Positions 18,675 through 27,410 of a stretch of 64,000 bases of DNA are shown here, one piece after another. Under the pieces are notes generated by a model, which searched no databases, was not told the origin of the DNA, and saw only the letters and a program-made list of their open reading frames with translations. The stretch is from NCBI RefSeq assembly GCF_000689415.1, contig NZ_HG322950.1:2797501-2861500 (forward strand), given 5' to 3'. How positions within the stretch are numbered: the first letter of the stretch is position 1; the number at the start of each line of letters is the position of its first letter. The stretch comes from Pseudomonas knackmussii B13 (lineage in GTDB: Bacteria > Pseudomonadota > Gammaproteobacteria > Pseudomonadales > Pseudomonadaceae). A program made the position numbers and the translations under genes.

Positions 18675-19180
18675 TTGAGTACCCGTAGGGAAGGGGAACC
18701 GCTGCTGCCTTCGCTCAGCGCGCGCAAGGCCTGGCGCGCTCGCGACAGGCGCGACATGACGGTGCCCATGGGAATCTGCAAGGCTTCGGCGACCTCGCGG
18801 TAGCTCAGCCCCTCGACGCTGACCAGGGTGAGCAGCGCGCGCTGCTCGGCGGGCAGGCGCTCGAAGGCTTCCAGGGTCGAGCGGGCGCTGACGATGTCCT
18901 CGGTGGAGGCGCTGTGCTCCTCTTCGCCACCGAACAGCGAAAGGATGCGGGCGTAGCGGCGGGCGCGGCGCTGACCGTCGACGAACAGCCGGTAGAGGAT
19001 GGCGAACAGCCAGGCGCGCAGGTCGCCGTCGCCGCGCTTGCCGCCCCAAGCGGACAGGGCCTTTTCCAGGGTGGCCTGGACCAGGTCGTCGGCGCTCGCC
19101 GCATTGCGCGTCAGGGACAGCGCGAAGCGCCGCAGGCGCGGCAGCAGTTCGCGGAGTTGATGGTCGTCCAGTGTGTTCAT
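18671..19180 (-). CDS. ECF RNA polymerase sigma factor
   Basis: A 169-residue sigma-70 family factor with only regions 2 (about residues 15-75, including ADDLVQATLEKALSAW and FAILYRLFVDGQRR) and 4 (LPAEQRALLTLVSVEGLSYREVAEALQIPMGTVMSRLSRARQALR). The start MNTLDDHQL fits family length. An upstream minus-strand promoter (GGAATAA, 14 bases, CGTC) is shared in sequence with the divergent catalase-like operon, so it probably controls itself and that operon. Confidence 0.9.
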   Translation of the reverse strand: MNTLDDHQLRELLPRLRRFALSLTRNAASADDLVQATLEKALSAWGGKRGDGDLRAWLFAILYRLFVDGQRRARRYARILSLFGGEEEHSASTEDIVSARSTLEAFERLPAEQRALLTLVSVEGLSYREVAEALQIPMGTVMSRLSRARQALRALSEGSSGSPSLRVLK

Positions 19181-19223
19181 CTCGATGCGGCGGGGCCGGC
19201 TCCGATGGTCGTTGAGCCCGTAT

Positions 19224-19248
19224 GACGAACCCCCGTGGAGTTTATTCC
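19224..19248 (-). promoter_or_regulatory. ECF-type promoter of the sigma/anti-sigma operon
   Basis: On the minus strand GGAATAA (complement of 19242-19248), exactly 14 bases, then CGTC (complement of 19224-19227) followed by ATACGGGCTCA. The -10 element lies about 44 bases upstream of the sigma start. It matches the divergent promoter in both elements and spacing. Confidence 0.8.
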
Positions 19249-19283
19249 AGCGCCCCTCGACTTTCGGAAATTTTCCCGTCGCG

Positions 19284-19308
19284 GGAATAACCCGGTTCGC
19301 GGTGCGTC
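19284..19308 (+). promoter_or_regulatory. ECF-type promoter of the catalase-like operon
   Basis: GGAATAA (19284-19290), 14 bases, CGTC (19305-19308) followed by GTACGGGCTCA, about 36 bases before the catalase-like start. Mirror copy of the sigma-gene promoter. Confidence 0.8.
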
Positions 19309-19344
19309 GTACGGGCTCATGAACCCCGAACGAGGACGCACCCC

Positions 19345-20406
19345 ATGACCGAACCCACTTCGGCGCCACCGAACCTGCCCCTGCGCCTGGCGGCGATAGC
19401 CGTCGCCGTGGGCGGCCTGGCCGCCGCCTTCGCCTTTGCCGCCGGCTTGTTCTCCCCGCAACGCCTGACCCCGGCGAAGCTGGTCAACGTGCTGGAGCAG
19501 AACGGCGGCGTGCACCCGGCCTACCGGCGCAACCACGCCAAGGGCATTTGCGTGGTCGGCCATTTCGAGAGCAATGGGGCTGGCAGCGAAGTTTCCCGCG
19601 CCACCGTCTTCGCCAAGGGCTCGGTGCCGATAGTGGGGCGCCTGGCGATTCCCGGCGGCAACCCGGCCGCCAGCGACGGCGCCGCGCCGATCCGCAGCCT
19701 GGCCCTGCGCTTCCTGCCCGAACACGGCGAGGAATGGCGCACCGGGATGAACGCCATGCCGGTGTTCGTGGTGAAGGACGCCCAGTCCTTCTATGAACTG
19801 CAGCAGGCCTCGCAGCCGCAGCCGGGCACCGGCAAACCCGATCCGGCGAAGATGGGCGCGTTCTTCAAGGCGCACCCGGAGAGCGCGGCCTTCCTCAGCT
19901 GGGTGAAGACCGCCGTGCCCTCGTCGAGCTACGCCAATAGCGCCTACTACGGCCTCAACGCTTTCCTGCTGGTCGACGCCCAGGGCCGCGAGCACCCGGT
20001 GCGCTGGTCGGTGCAGCCGCAAACGCCTTACCAGCCGCTCGCCGCCGAACAGCGCAACGAAGCGAATTTCCTCGCCGCCGATCTGCAACAACGCCTGGCC
20101 CAGGGCCCGGTGCGCTGGCACCTGCAACTGACCCTCGGCGAGCCCGGCGACCCCACCGACGACGCCACCCGTGCATGGCCGCAGAACCGCCGCAGCATCG
20201 ATGCCGGCGAAGTCGTCATCGAGCGCGCCGTGGCCGAGCAAGGCGGGCCCTGCCAGGACGTCAACTACGACCCGCTGGTCCTGCCCGACGGCATCCGCGC
20301 CTCCGACGACCCGCTGCTGAGCGCGCGCTCGGCGGCCTATTCGGAATCCTTCAACCGCCGTACCCGCGAACAGGCCGCGCTGCCGGCCCAGGAGCAGCAC
20401 CCATGA
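19345..20406 (+). CDS. SrpA-like catalase-related peroxidase
   Basis: A 353-residue member of the small heme catalase family. An N-terminal membrane/signal segment (about 14-34) suggests an exported or anchored protein. The distal histidine region is NGGVHPAYRRNHAKG and the proximal heme-tyrosine motif is RSAAYSESFNRR near the C-terminus. The protein lacks the length of true catalases (about 480+). Such proteins are usually paired with cytochrome b561 and an ECF sigma factor, as here. Likely a periplasmic heme peroxidase. Good GAGGA ribosome site. Confidence 0.87.
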   Translation: MTEPTSAPPNLPLRLAAIAVAVGGLAAAFAFAAGLFSPQRLTPAKLVNVLEQNGGVHPAYRRNHAKGICVVGHFESNGAGSEVSRATVFAKGSVPIVGRLAIPGGNPAASDGAAPIRSLALRFLPEHGEEWRTGMNAMPVFVVKDAQSFYELQQASQPQPGTGKPDPAKMGAFFKAHPESAAFLSWVKTAVPSSSYANSAYYGLNAFLLVDAQGREHPVRWSVQPQTPYQPLAAEQRNEANFLAADLQQRLAQGPVRWHLQLTLGEPGDPTDDATRAWPQNRRSIDAGEVVIERAVAEQGGPCQDVNYDPLVLPDGIRASDDPLLSARSAAYSESFNRRTREQAALPAQEQHP

Positions 20407-20981
20407 GCCGCCGTCCCGAGTATTTCCCGCTGACCCTGCGCGTCCTGCACTGGCTGATGGCCGTGCTGGTGATCGCCATGCTGCTGATCGGCCTGGGCAT
20501 GGTCGCCAGCGTCTCGCCGCGCCATGCGCTGCTGGTGTCGATCCACAAGCCGCTCGGTGCGCTGCTGCTGGTGCTGGTGCTGATTCGCCTGTTCGTGCGC
20601 CTGCGCAGCCAGGTGCCGTCGTTGCCGGCCGAGATGCCTGGCTGGCAGCAGCGCATCGCCCACGCTTCGCACGTCGTGCTCTATGTGCTGCTGATCCTGC
20701 AGCCGCTGGTGGGCTGGGCCATGCAGTCGGCCGGTGGCTACCCGGTGGTGCTGGTCGAAGGCCACGAGTTGCCGGCGCTGGTCGACCCGTCAGTGTGGCT
20801 TCACAGCCTGTTGCGTAGCGCGCATGGCCTCATCGCCTTGCTGCTGATCGCGACCATCCTGCTGCACATCGCGGCAGCCCTGTTCCATGGCCTGGTCCGC
20901 CGCGATGGCGTCCTGGCCAGCATGACCGGCGGCCGCTTGCCGGCCGCCACTCCGTCCCCTGTACCGGGAGAACGCCCATGA
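20403..20981 (+). CDS. cytochrome b561 family protein
   Basis: A 192-residue four-helix membrane protein with heme-ligand histidines in LRVLHWLMAV, SIHKPLG, RIAHASHVVLYVLL and SAHGLIALLLIATILLHIAAA. Cytochrome b561 proteins pass electrons from quinol to periplasmic partners; here the partner is probably the catalase-like peroxidase, whose stop overlaps its ATG by four bases. Its own stop overlaps the next start likewise. Confidence 0.9.
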   Translation: MSRRPEYFPLTLRVLHWLMAVLVIAMLLIGLGMVASVSPRHALLVSIHKPLGALLLVLVLIRLFVRLRSQVPSLPAEMPGWQQRIAHASHVVLYVLLILQPLVGWAMQSAGGYPVVLVEGHELPALVDPSVWLHSLLRSAHGLIALLLIATILLHIAAALFHGLVRRDGVLASMTGGRLPAATPSPVPGERP

Positions 20982-21235
20982 AAACCCACCCCCTCAAACC
21001 GCTGCTATTCGCCCTGAGCCTGGCCGCTGCCTCGGCCGCCTTCGCCGCCGGCCCGACGCCGCCGGTCGAGGACTACCGCTACGGCAGCCACCCCGACATC
21101 GCCAAGGTGCTGCGCCCGGCCGACCTGGATTTCTGCGGTATCCGCGAAGTGGAAATGCTCTATGAGGATCACCAGGGTCAGCAGCACCTGCTGCGCTATC
21201 CGGTGTGGGGTCAGAACTGCCCGGACGGCGACTGA
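20978..21235 (+). CDS. DUF2790 family small periplasmic protein
   Basis: An 85-residue protein with a signal peptide (about 1-23, ending AAFA) and a mature domain PPVEDYRYGSHPDIAKV ... DLDFCGIREVEMLYEDHQGQQHLLRYPVWGQNC, which is the DUF2790 pattern common in Pseudomonas. The two cysteines could form a disulfide. Function unknown; coupling to the peroxidase operon suggests a role in it. Confidence 0.85.
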   Translation: MKTHPLKPLLFALSLAAASAAFAAGPTPPVEDYRYGSHPDIAKVLRPADLDFCGIREVEMLYEDHQGQQHLLRYPVWGQNCPDGD

Positions 21236-21244
21236 AGGGCGTAC

Positions 21245-21267
21245 GCGGGGCCACCTGGAGGCCCCGC
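21245..21267. terminator. bidirectional hairpin between convergent genes
   Basis: Stem GCGGGGCC / GGCCCCGC with a 7-nt loop lies in the 34-base gap between the DUF2790 gene and the EamA gene that converge on it. U tract is poor in both directions. Confidence 0.6.
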
Positions 21268-21269
21268 CT

Positions 21270-22142
21270 TCAGCGCTTGAGCAGCGCGCAGGCGATGCCG
21301 CCGAGGGTCAGCGCCAGGGCGGCGAACTCGCGCAGGCCCAGCGGCTCGCCGAGCATCACGGCAGCCGCCAGCACACCAACCGTCGGGGTCAAGAGCGTGC
21401 TGATCGAGGCAAGCGCCGGCGGCAGGCGTTTGAGCGCGGCGAACCAGGCGATGTAGCACAGGCCCATGGGCACCAGGGTCATGTAGACGAACACCGTCCA
21501 GCCGGTGCCGGTCAGCCGGCCCAGGTCGGGGCGCTCGAACCACCAGCCGTAGAGGGCCATCGGCAGGCAGCCGATGACCAGTTGCCAGGCCACGTTGCTC
21601 AATGGCGGCAGGCGCGGCGGGTTCATCGCCACCGTACCCAGGGCGAACAACACGGCCGCGGCCAGGGCGAAGAACACCCCCGGCGCCTTGTCCATGGTCA
21701 GCGGATGGGCGCTGCCGGCGAACAGCAGGCCGATGCCGACCAGGCACAGCCCGAGGCCGAGCACGGCGGCCAGGCTCGGCCGCCGCCCGGTGATCGGCCA
21801 GGCCAGCAGGATCGCCCACACCGGCATGCTGTAGACCAGCAGCGCCCCCTGGCTGACGCTGAGCCAGCGCATCGACAGGGTCGAGAAGCCCATCCAGACC
21901 ACCACGTTGAAGCAGGCCGCCGCGACCAGGCGCAGGCGCTCACCCGACGGCACCCGCAGGGACTGCCCGGAGAACACCGCGAGCGCACCGATCAGCAGCG
22001 CCGCGCAGAGCCCGGAAGTGCCTCGGGCGAACAGCGGCGTGCATTCCTGCAGCAGGAGTTTCATGGCCGGCCAGTTCAGGCCCCAGCCGGTGGAGGTGAC
22101 GACCAGGCAGGCGAGGCCGAGGCGGGCGGAGCGGTTGTTCAT
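21270..22142 (-). CDS. EamA/DMT-family transporter
   Basis: A 290-residue inner-membrane protein with ten predicted hydrophobic helices in two EamA repeats (first half beginning ACLVVTSTGWGLNWPAMKLLL, second half beginning APGVFFALAAAVLFALG). DMT proteins export or import small metabolites; the substrate is not visible in the sequence. It is 167 bases downstream of the AraC regulator on the same strand. Confidence 0.85.
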   Translation of the reverse strand: MNNRSARLGLACLVVTSTGWGLNWPAMKLLLQECTPLFARGTSGLCAALLIGALAVFSGQSLRVPSGERLRLVAAACFNVVVWMGFSTLSMRWLSVSQGALLVYSMPVWAILLAWPITGRRPSLAAVLGLGLCLVGIGLLFAGSAHPLTMDKAPGVFFALAAAVLFALGTVAMNPPRLPPLSNVAWQLVIGCLPMALYGWWFERPDLGRLTGTGWTVFVYMTLVPMGLCYIAWFAALKRLPPALASISTLLTPTVGVLAAAVMLGEPLGLREFAALALTLGGIACALLKR

Positions 22143-22309
22143 CGTGGCGGGCGGCAGGCAGCTGAAGGGAGCGGCGCATGACCGCTCGGTCGCGCCGCGC
22201 GGCAGGGTAGCAAGGGCAGTGGCGGGGCGACCAGTACGGGCGCTGCGATTGCCGAAGGACTTGTCGCAAACAGGGCTGGCGCGACGGATGCGCGCCAGCC
22301 TCGAACGCT

Positions 22310-23266
22310 TCAGTGGGTGATGGAGTTGCGTATTTCCCGCGCGGTGCAACCGAATTGCTGACGGAAGGCGCGGGTGAATTGCGCCTGGTCGCCGAAGCCC
22401 CAGCGGAACGCGAGTTCGCCAATGGAGAGGTGGCACTGCGGGTCGCGCAGCTGGCGGTGCACCGCTTCCAGGCGCTGTTGCCGCACCCATTCGCCGAGGG
22501 TGAAAGGCGTACTGGCGAAGAGCTTGTGCAGGTAACGCACGGACAGTCCGCAGGCACTGGCGATGGACTGCGGCGACAGGTCCGGGTCGCCGAGGTTCTG
22601 CGCCACGTAGCGCTCGACGCGGGTGAGGTGCAGGGTGCTGAGATTGGAGCCTTCGCTGCCGAGCACGCGCTCGTCCTGCTGCAGGGCCAGCAGCAGCGTC
22701 GACAGGCTCTGCTCCAGCAGCAGGTGGCGAGCCTCCGGCGGGCAGTCGTCGAAATGCCGGGCGCAGAGGTCGAGCTGTTCGACAAATACCCGGCCCAGGC
22801 CCTGGGTGGCGTCGAAGCAGTAGCGGGTGTAGCGCTCGGGGCCGCGCAGGTGGTTCTTCAGCGCGCGCTCCGGGAGCTTGAGGACCCAGAGGTCGTTATC
22901 GGCGCCGTAGTGGAAACGGTACGGCGAGTCGCCCCGTTCGACGATGAAGCCGCCGGGGCTGCAACTCAGCTGGCGGCCATCCTGCTCGAAGTGCACATCG
23001 GCGCGACGCGGCACCGTCACCAGGTAGAAGGCGTCGTGGTCCTGGCCGATCTGTGCCTTGCTGCGGGAGTAGCCCAGCTCGCTGGAGCGCAGGCGCGACA
23101 GGCTCAGCGCGGTACTGGGTGTGCTCCAGCGCTGCAGCTGGCCGTCGAACGGACGGTCGGCGGCGAACTCCAGGCTCAGGGCGAAATAGGTGTCGCTGAT
23201 GGCTTCGGCCCAGCGCGCCTGGCGCTCCGGCTGCGCCCAGCTGTGCGTCGATAATTCTTGGGGCAT
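22310..23266 (-). CDS. AraC-family regulator (AraC-binding-like domain 2)
   Basis: A 318-residue protein with a long N-terminal sensor domain and a C-terminal AraC HTH pair (SPQSIASACGLSVRYLHKLFASTPFTLGEWVRQQRLEAV and LSIGELAFRWGFGDQAQFTRAFRQQFGCTAREIR). The start at 23266 (MPQELSTHS) follows AAGGACG. It lies immediately downstream of the hydantoinase genes, so it is the natural candidate regulator of that operon. Confidence 0.87.
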   Translation of the reverse strand: MPQELSTHSWAQPERQARWAEAISDTYFALSLEFAADRPFDGQLQRWSTPSTALSLSRLRSSELGYSRSKAQIGQDHDAFYLVTVPRRADVHFEQDGRQLSCSPGGFIVERGDSPYRFHYGADNDLWVLKLPERALKNHLRGPERYTRYCFDATQGLGRVFVEQLDLCARHFDDCPPEARHLLLEQSLSTLLLALQQDERVLGSEGSNLSTLHLTRVERYVAQNLGDPDLSPQSIASACGLSVRYLHKLFASTPFTLGEWVRQQRLEAVHRQLRDPQCHLSIGELAFRWGFGDQAQFTRAFRQQFGCTAREIRNSITH

Positions 23267-23349
23267 GGTTCGTCCTTTTTCGAACAGGGCAGCCTGGAAA
23301 AAAGGAACTGCAAGCAAGCTACTCAAGCAGCTCTTGTTATTGTGTGAAC

Positions 23350-23376
23350 AGCCCGGCAGCGCTGGGCTGCCGGGCT
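23350..23376 (-). terminator. hairpin between hyuA and the AraC gene
   Basis: Perfect 11-bp stem AGCCCGGCAGC / GCTGCCGGGCT with a 5-nt loop, 38 bases after the hyuA stop. No U tract on the minus strand, so termination would be partial. Confidence 0.45.
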
Positions 23377-23413
23377 GGTAACGGGTCGATGATCGACGCG
23401 CTGGCGAGTTACA

Positions 23414-25498
23414 TCAAGCGCCGCGCGTCACCCGGTAGGTGGCCGAGGGTTCGAGGGTCGCTTGCCAGCCTGGCGGTACCACGATGTTGGTGGTGTCTTC
23501 CTCGATCACGCAGGGGCCCTGCACGGTCTGCCCCGGCAGCAGGCGGTTGCCGTCGAATACGGCGGTGGACTGCCAGTCGCCGTCGGCGCTGAAGAGCATC
23601 GGCCGCAGGCTGTCCGGCACCGCGCGCGGCGGGTTCGGCGGGCCTTGCAGCTCCGGCTGCGGCGGACGCGGCAGGTGGCCGATTACCGAGCATTCTAGGT
23701 TCACCAGCTCCACCGGGCTGCTGGCTTCGCTGTACGAGTAGAGCGTCTGGTGGTGGCTGTGGAAGGACTCGATCAGCTCGGCCAGGCTGCTTTCGTCGAG
23801 CTGATGGCGCTCAAGCTCCACGCTGCACTCGTGGATCTGCCCCAGGTAGCGCATCTCCAGCGTGTAGTGGCAGCTGCTGGCCTCGTCGCCGAAGCCGTCG
23901 TCGCGCAGGTTGACCAGGCCCTGCTGGCGCAGGTCGGCGAGGGCGAGGTTGAGGCGGGACAGGTCGACGTGCCCGGCGTCCAGGCGCATCGGCAGGCTGG
24001 TCAGCTGGTCGTAGCGCACGTCCGAGAGGATTTGGCCGAAGGCGCACAGGCCGGAGGCGACCTTGGGGATCAGCACCGTCTGCATGCCGATTTCCTCGGC
24101 CAGGCGCACCACGTGCATGCCCGCCGCGCCGCCGGCGCCGATCAGGGCGAAGTCGCGCGGGTCGTGGCCACGCTCGATGGACACGCGGCGAATGCCGTTG
24201 ACCATGTTCAGGTTCACCAGCGTGGTGATGCCGAAGGCTGCGCGTTCGACGCTGATCCCCAGCGGCTCGGCGATCCGGCTGCGAATGGCGTCCAGCGCGG
24301 CCTGGCGGTTGAGGCGGATGCTGCCGCCGAGCAGCGCGCCGTCCGGCAGGTAGCCCAGCGCCAGGTTGGCGTCGGTGACGGTCGGCTCGGTGCCGCCCTT
24401 GCCGTAGCAGACCGGCCCCGGCTTGGCGCCGGCGCTGCGCGGACCGACCTGGAGCATGCCGAACTCGTCGAGATGGGCGATGGAGCCGCCACCCGCGCCG
24501 AGGGTTTCCACCTGGATCATCGGCACGCCGATGCGCTGGCGGAGGAAGTCGACGTCCTTGCTGAAGTTGGTGCGCCCGGCGTTGGTCAGGGTGATGTCGA
24601 AGGAGGTGCCGCCCATATCCACTGTGATCACGTTGTCGATGCCGAACGGACGGGCGACCGACAGGCCTGCCTGGGGCGCGGACGCCGGGCCGGAGTTGAT
24701 CGCATTCACCGCGCGGTCGCGCATCACATGGCCCGGCGCCAGGCCGCCGTTGGACTGGAAGTAGCGCACCGGCTGCTGGGCACCCAGCTCCTCGAACAGG
24801 CTGTCGATGCGTTCCACGTAGCGGGCCATCACCGGGCTCAGGTAGGCGTTGACCACGGTGGTGGAGGTGCGGGTGTATTCGCGGATCTGCGGGAAGACTT
24901 CGTTGCCGCTGCAGACGAATACGCCCGGCAGCGCCGCGCGCACCAGTTCGGCGGCGCGTTTTTCATGGCTGGGGTTACGCACCGACCAGACGAAGGAGAT
25001 GGCCACGGCTTCCACGCCTTCGGCGCGGAAGTACTCGATGGCCTCGCGCACCGCGCGCTCGTCGAGCGGGCTGTGCTCGCGGCCATCGCCGAGGATGCGG
25101 CCGCCGATCGGGCGGCGCAGGTGGCGCGGCACCAGCATGTGCGCTGGCGGGTAGTGGGCGTCGTAGCGGTAGCCTTCTTCCTTGTGGCCGAGGCGGATTT
25201 CCAGGCTGTCCTCGTGGCCTTCGGTGCACAGCAGGCCGACCTTGACGCCGGTGCGCTCGATCAGCGCGTTGAGGGCGACCGTGGTGCCGTTGATGCACAG
25301 GTCGCAGGCGGCGATCACCTCGGCCGGCGTGCGGCCGGTGGCGTCGGCGATCTGCGCGAGGCCGGCGCGGATGGCCAGGGTGCCGTCCTGCGGGGTGGAA
25401 GGGGCCTTGAACAGCTGCACGCCGCCGTCGCGGTCGGCCAGGATGAAGTCGGTGAAGGTGCCGCCGGCGTCGATGCCCAGGCGATATTGGTTGCGCAT
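23414..25498 (-). CDS. hyuA: HyuA, hydantoinase/oxoprolinase A subunit
   Basis: A 694-residue HyuA-type subunit. ATP-binding motifs of the hydantoinase A fold are visible: GIDAGGTFTDFILAD at the N-terminus, ITVDMGGTSFDITL in the middle and IGAGGAAGMHVV downstream. Together with HyuB it forms the ATP-dependent lactam-opening enzyme family (N-methylhydantoinase, 5-oxoprolinase; acetone carboxylase is a distant relative). Start chosen at MRNQYRLGID; it is 13 bases after the hyuB stop. Substrate is unresolved, but the linked NCS1 permease favours a hydantoin or related cyclic amide. Confidence 0.88.
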   Translation of the reverse strand: MRNQYRLGIDAGGTFTDFILADRDGGVQLFKAPSTPQDGTLAIRAGLAQIADATGRTPAEVIAACDLCINGTTVALNALIERTGVKVGLLCTEGHEDSLEIRLGHKEEGYRYDAHYPPAHMLVPRHLRRPIGGRILGDGREHSPLDERAVREAIEYFRAEGVEAVAISFVWSVRNPSHEKRAAELVRAALPGVFVCSGNEVFPQIREYTRTSTTVVNAYLSPVMARYVERIDSLFEELGAQQPVRYFQSNGGLAPGHVMRDRAVNAINSGPASAPQAGLSVARPFGIDNVITVDMGGTSFDITLTNAGRTNFSKDVDFLRQRIGVPMIQVETLGAGGGSIAHLDEFGMLQVGPRSAGAKPGPVCYGKGGTEPTVTDANLALGYLPDGALLGGSIRLNRQAALDAIRSRIAEPLGISVERAAFGITTLVNLNMVNGIRRVSIERGHDPRDFALIGAGGAAGMHVVRLAEEIGMQTVLIPKVASGLCAFGQILSDVRYDQLTSLPMRLDAGHVDLSRLNLALADLRQQGLVNLRDDGFGDEASSCHYTLEMRYLGQIHECSVELERHQLDESSLAELIESFHSHHQTLYSYSEASSPVELVNLECSVIGHLPRPPQPELQGPPNPPRAVPDSLRPMLFSADGDWQSTAVFDGNRLLPGQTVQGPCVIEEDTTNIVVPPGWQATLEPSATYRVTRGA

Positions 25499-25511
25499 GT
25501 CGGATCTCCGG

Positions 25512-27257
25512 TCAGAACTGGCCGCGCGCGGCGCGGGTGGCGGTTTCATCGAGGTGGCCATCGGCGTTGAGGATCACGCCGTAGTCGAGGGCCGCGCCCT
25601 GCGGCGACACCAGGCCGTTGCGGACATCCTGCAGGACCGCCGCCAGCGGGCGACGCTGTGGCTCGCCGTAACCCCCGCCACCGGGGTTGATGTTGATGAT
25701 CCGCTCGCCCGGCTGGACGCTCAGCATGGGGTTCTGCGTGTAGTGGGTTTCCTCGCCATCGGCGCGGCGGTGGATCAGCCGGCCGAGCTTGGGTTCGACC
25801 AGTGCGTTGCGCGCGCCGGCAGCGCCGGCGGTGGGCAACTGGCGGCCTTCGCCGAAGCCGACCACGGTCATCGCGTGTTCCAGCGGCTCGATCTCCAGAC
25901 GGGTGCCGGAGCCGCCGCGGAATTCGCCGGCGCCGCCGCTGTCGGCCATCAGGCTGTAGCGGTGGATCAGAATCGGGTAGGCGTGTTCCAGCAGCTCGAT
26001 GTCACCGCTCATCAGCGCGCCGAAGCAGCACAGCGGCCCGCAGGCGTGCCAGCCGTCCATCACCTTGTTGGCGCCGGCGCCGGAGATGATCGAGGCCAGG
26101 ACCATGGTCACGTATTCGCTGTTGCCGTTGCGCGGGTCGTGCCCGGCGATGTTGATGCCGCTGGCGTGACCCCAGGAGGCGGTCACGCGCTCCGGCGAGG
26201 CCTGCTCCAGGGCCTGGCGCACGGCGTCGGCCAGGGTTTCCATCGGCGTGGTGGTGCAGTTGACGTGAGGCGCCGGCTCCTCGGCGTTGCACAGGGTGCC
26301 GCGCGGGCCGACATCCACGCTGACGCAGCGGTACAGCCCTTCGTTATAGGGCGGGGCGACCTGGGCGAACATCATCAGGCCGAGGTAGACGCCGGAGACC
26401 GAGTTGCCCTCGTAGGAGTTGATGAAGTAGGGCACCTGCGGCGGGCTTTCGATGCGGATGTGCGCTTCTTCGCCGCGAATCTCCACGTGCGCGGTGATCG
26501 CCAGCTCGCCCAGGCCATGGCCGGAGTCCTCGAGCACGGCGGTGCCGCTGTAGTGCCCGTCCGGCACGTCGCGCAGCAGGGCGCGCATGTGCCGGTCGGC
26601 CATGCTCTTCAGCTCGGCGATGCAGGCGCGCACCTGCTCCACGCCGTACTTGTCGAGCAGCTCCAGCAGATGGCGCTCGCCGACGCTGCACGCACCGTAT
26701 TGCGCGTTGAGGTCGCCTTCCTGATAGGGGCGGGCGCGCATGTTGGTGAGCAGCAGGTTGATCACGTCCTCGCGACGCTGGCCCTTCTCCCACAGCTTGA
26801 CCGGGGGGATGCGCAGGCCTTCGGCGTAGATCTCCTTGGCGTCGGGGTTGTAGCCGGCCGGCACCGGGCCGCCGATGTCGGTGAGGTGGCCCTTGCAGAC
26901 CGCCCAGAACACCAGTTCGCCCTGGTAGAACACCGGCTTGTACATGCAGCAGTCGAGGATATGGCTGCCCTTGTAGGCGGGGTCGTTGTGGTAGATCACG
27001 TCGCCTTCGGCGATGTCGTCGCCGAAGAAGCCGGCCACGCATTTCATCGCCGGGATCAGCGAGCCCAGGTGGATCGGGATGTCCTGCCCCTGCAGGATCA
27101 TCTCCGGGAGGTGGTCGAACAGGGAGTTGGAGTAGTCATGGGCCAGGTTGAACACACTGGAGCGGCCGGTCTTTTCCAGGGTCAGGGTCATTTCGCGCTG
27201 CGCGGTTTCGAGCGCGCCACGGACAACCGCAAGGGTGATCGGATCAACTGTTTTCAT
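25512..27257 (-). CDS. hyuB: HyuB, hydantoinase/oxoprolinase B subunit
   Basis: A 581-residue HyuB-type subunit starting MKTVDPITLAVVRGALETAQREM, with the family segments HIGSLIPAM, PGDVIYHNDP-like EGDVIYHNDPAYKGSH and a glycine-rich C-terminal INPGGGGYG. Partner of HyuA encoded next. An AAGAACAA word (complement of 27271-27278) lies 13 bases upstream of the start, the same position as in paaK, consistent with Hfq/Crc catabolite control. Confidence 0.88.
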   Translation of the reverse strand: MKTVDPITLAVVRGALETAQREMTLTLEKTGRSSVFNLAHDYSNSLFDHLPEMILQGQDIPIHLGSLIPAMKCVAGFFGDDIAEGDVIYHNDPAYKGSHILDCCMYKPVFYQGELVFWAVCKGHLTDIGGPVPAGYNPDAKEIYAEGLRIPPVKLWEKGQRREDVINLLLTNMRARPYQEGDLNAQYGACSVGERHLLELLDKYGVEQVRACIAELKSMADRHMRALLRDVPDGHYSGTAVLEDSGHGLGELAITAHVEIRGEEAHIRIESPPQVPYFINSYEGNSVSGVYLGLMMFAQVAPPYNEGLYRCVSVDVGPRGTLCNAEEPAPHVNCTTTPMETLADAVRQALEQASPERVTASWGHASGINIAGHDPRNGNSEYVTMVLASIISGAGANKVMDGWHACGPLCCFGALMSGDIELLEHAYPILIHRYSLMADSGGAGEFRGGSGTRLEIEPLEHAMTVVGFGEGRQLPTAGAAGARNALVEPKLGRLIHRRADGEETHYTQNPMLSVQPGERIININPGGGGYGEPQRRPLAAVLQDVRNGLVSPQGAALDYGVILNADGHLDETATRAARGQF

Positions 27258-27410
27258 AGGGCACCAACGCTTGTTCTTGTGCTTCGGGTGAGGGCCGCCG
27301 CGGGCGGCCCTTGTTGCATACGCTAAGGCCGGGGCGGGGTGGCTGGCTTGTCGCTGGGTGTACCCCTTGTTGCGTTTGGGCGCACTCGGCGGAGCGCGCC
27401 CCCGCCGGGG

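Noticed and set aside
23750..25570. 606-codon open frame opposite hyuA
   Set aside because: Shadow frame; composition is unlike a protein and hyuA is unambiguous.
25182..27326. 714-codon open frame opposite hyuB
   Set aside because: Antisense shadow of hyuB/hyuA with no domain signature; the minus-strand genes are clear families.
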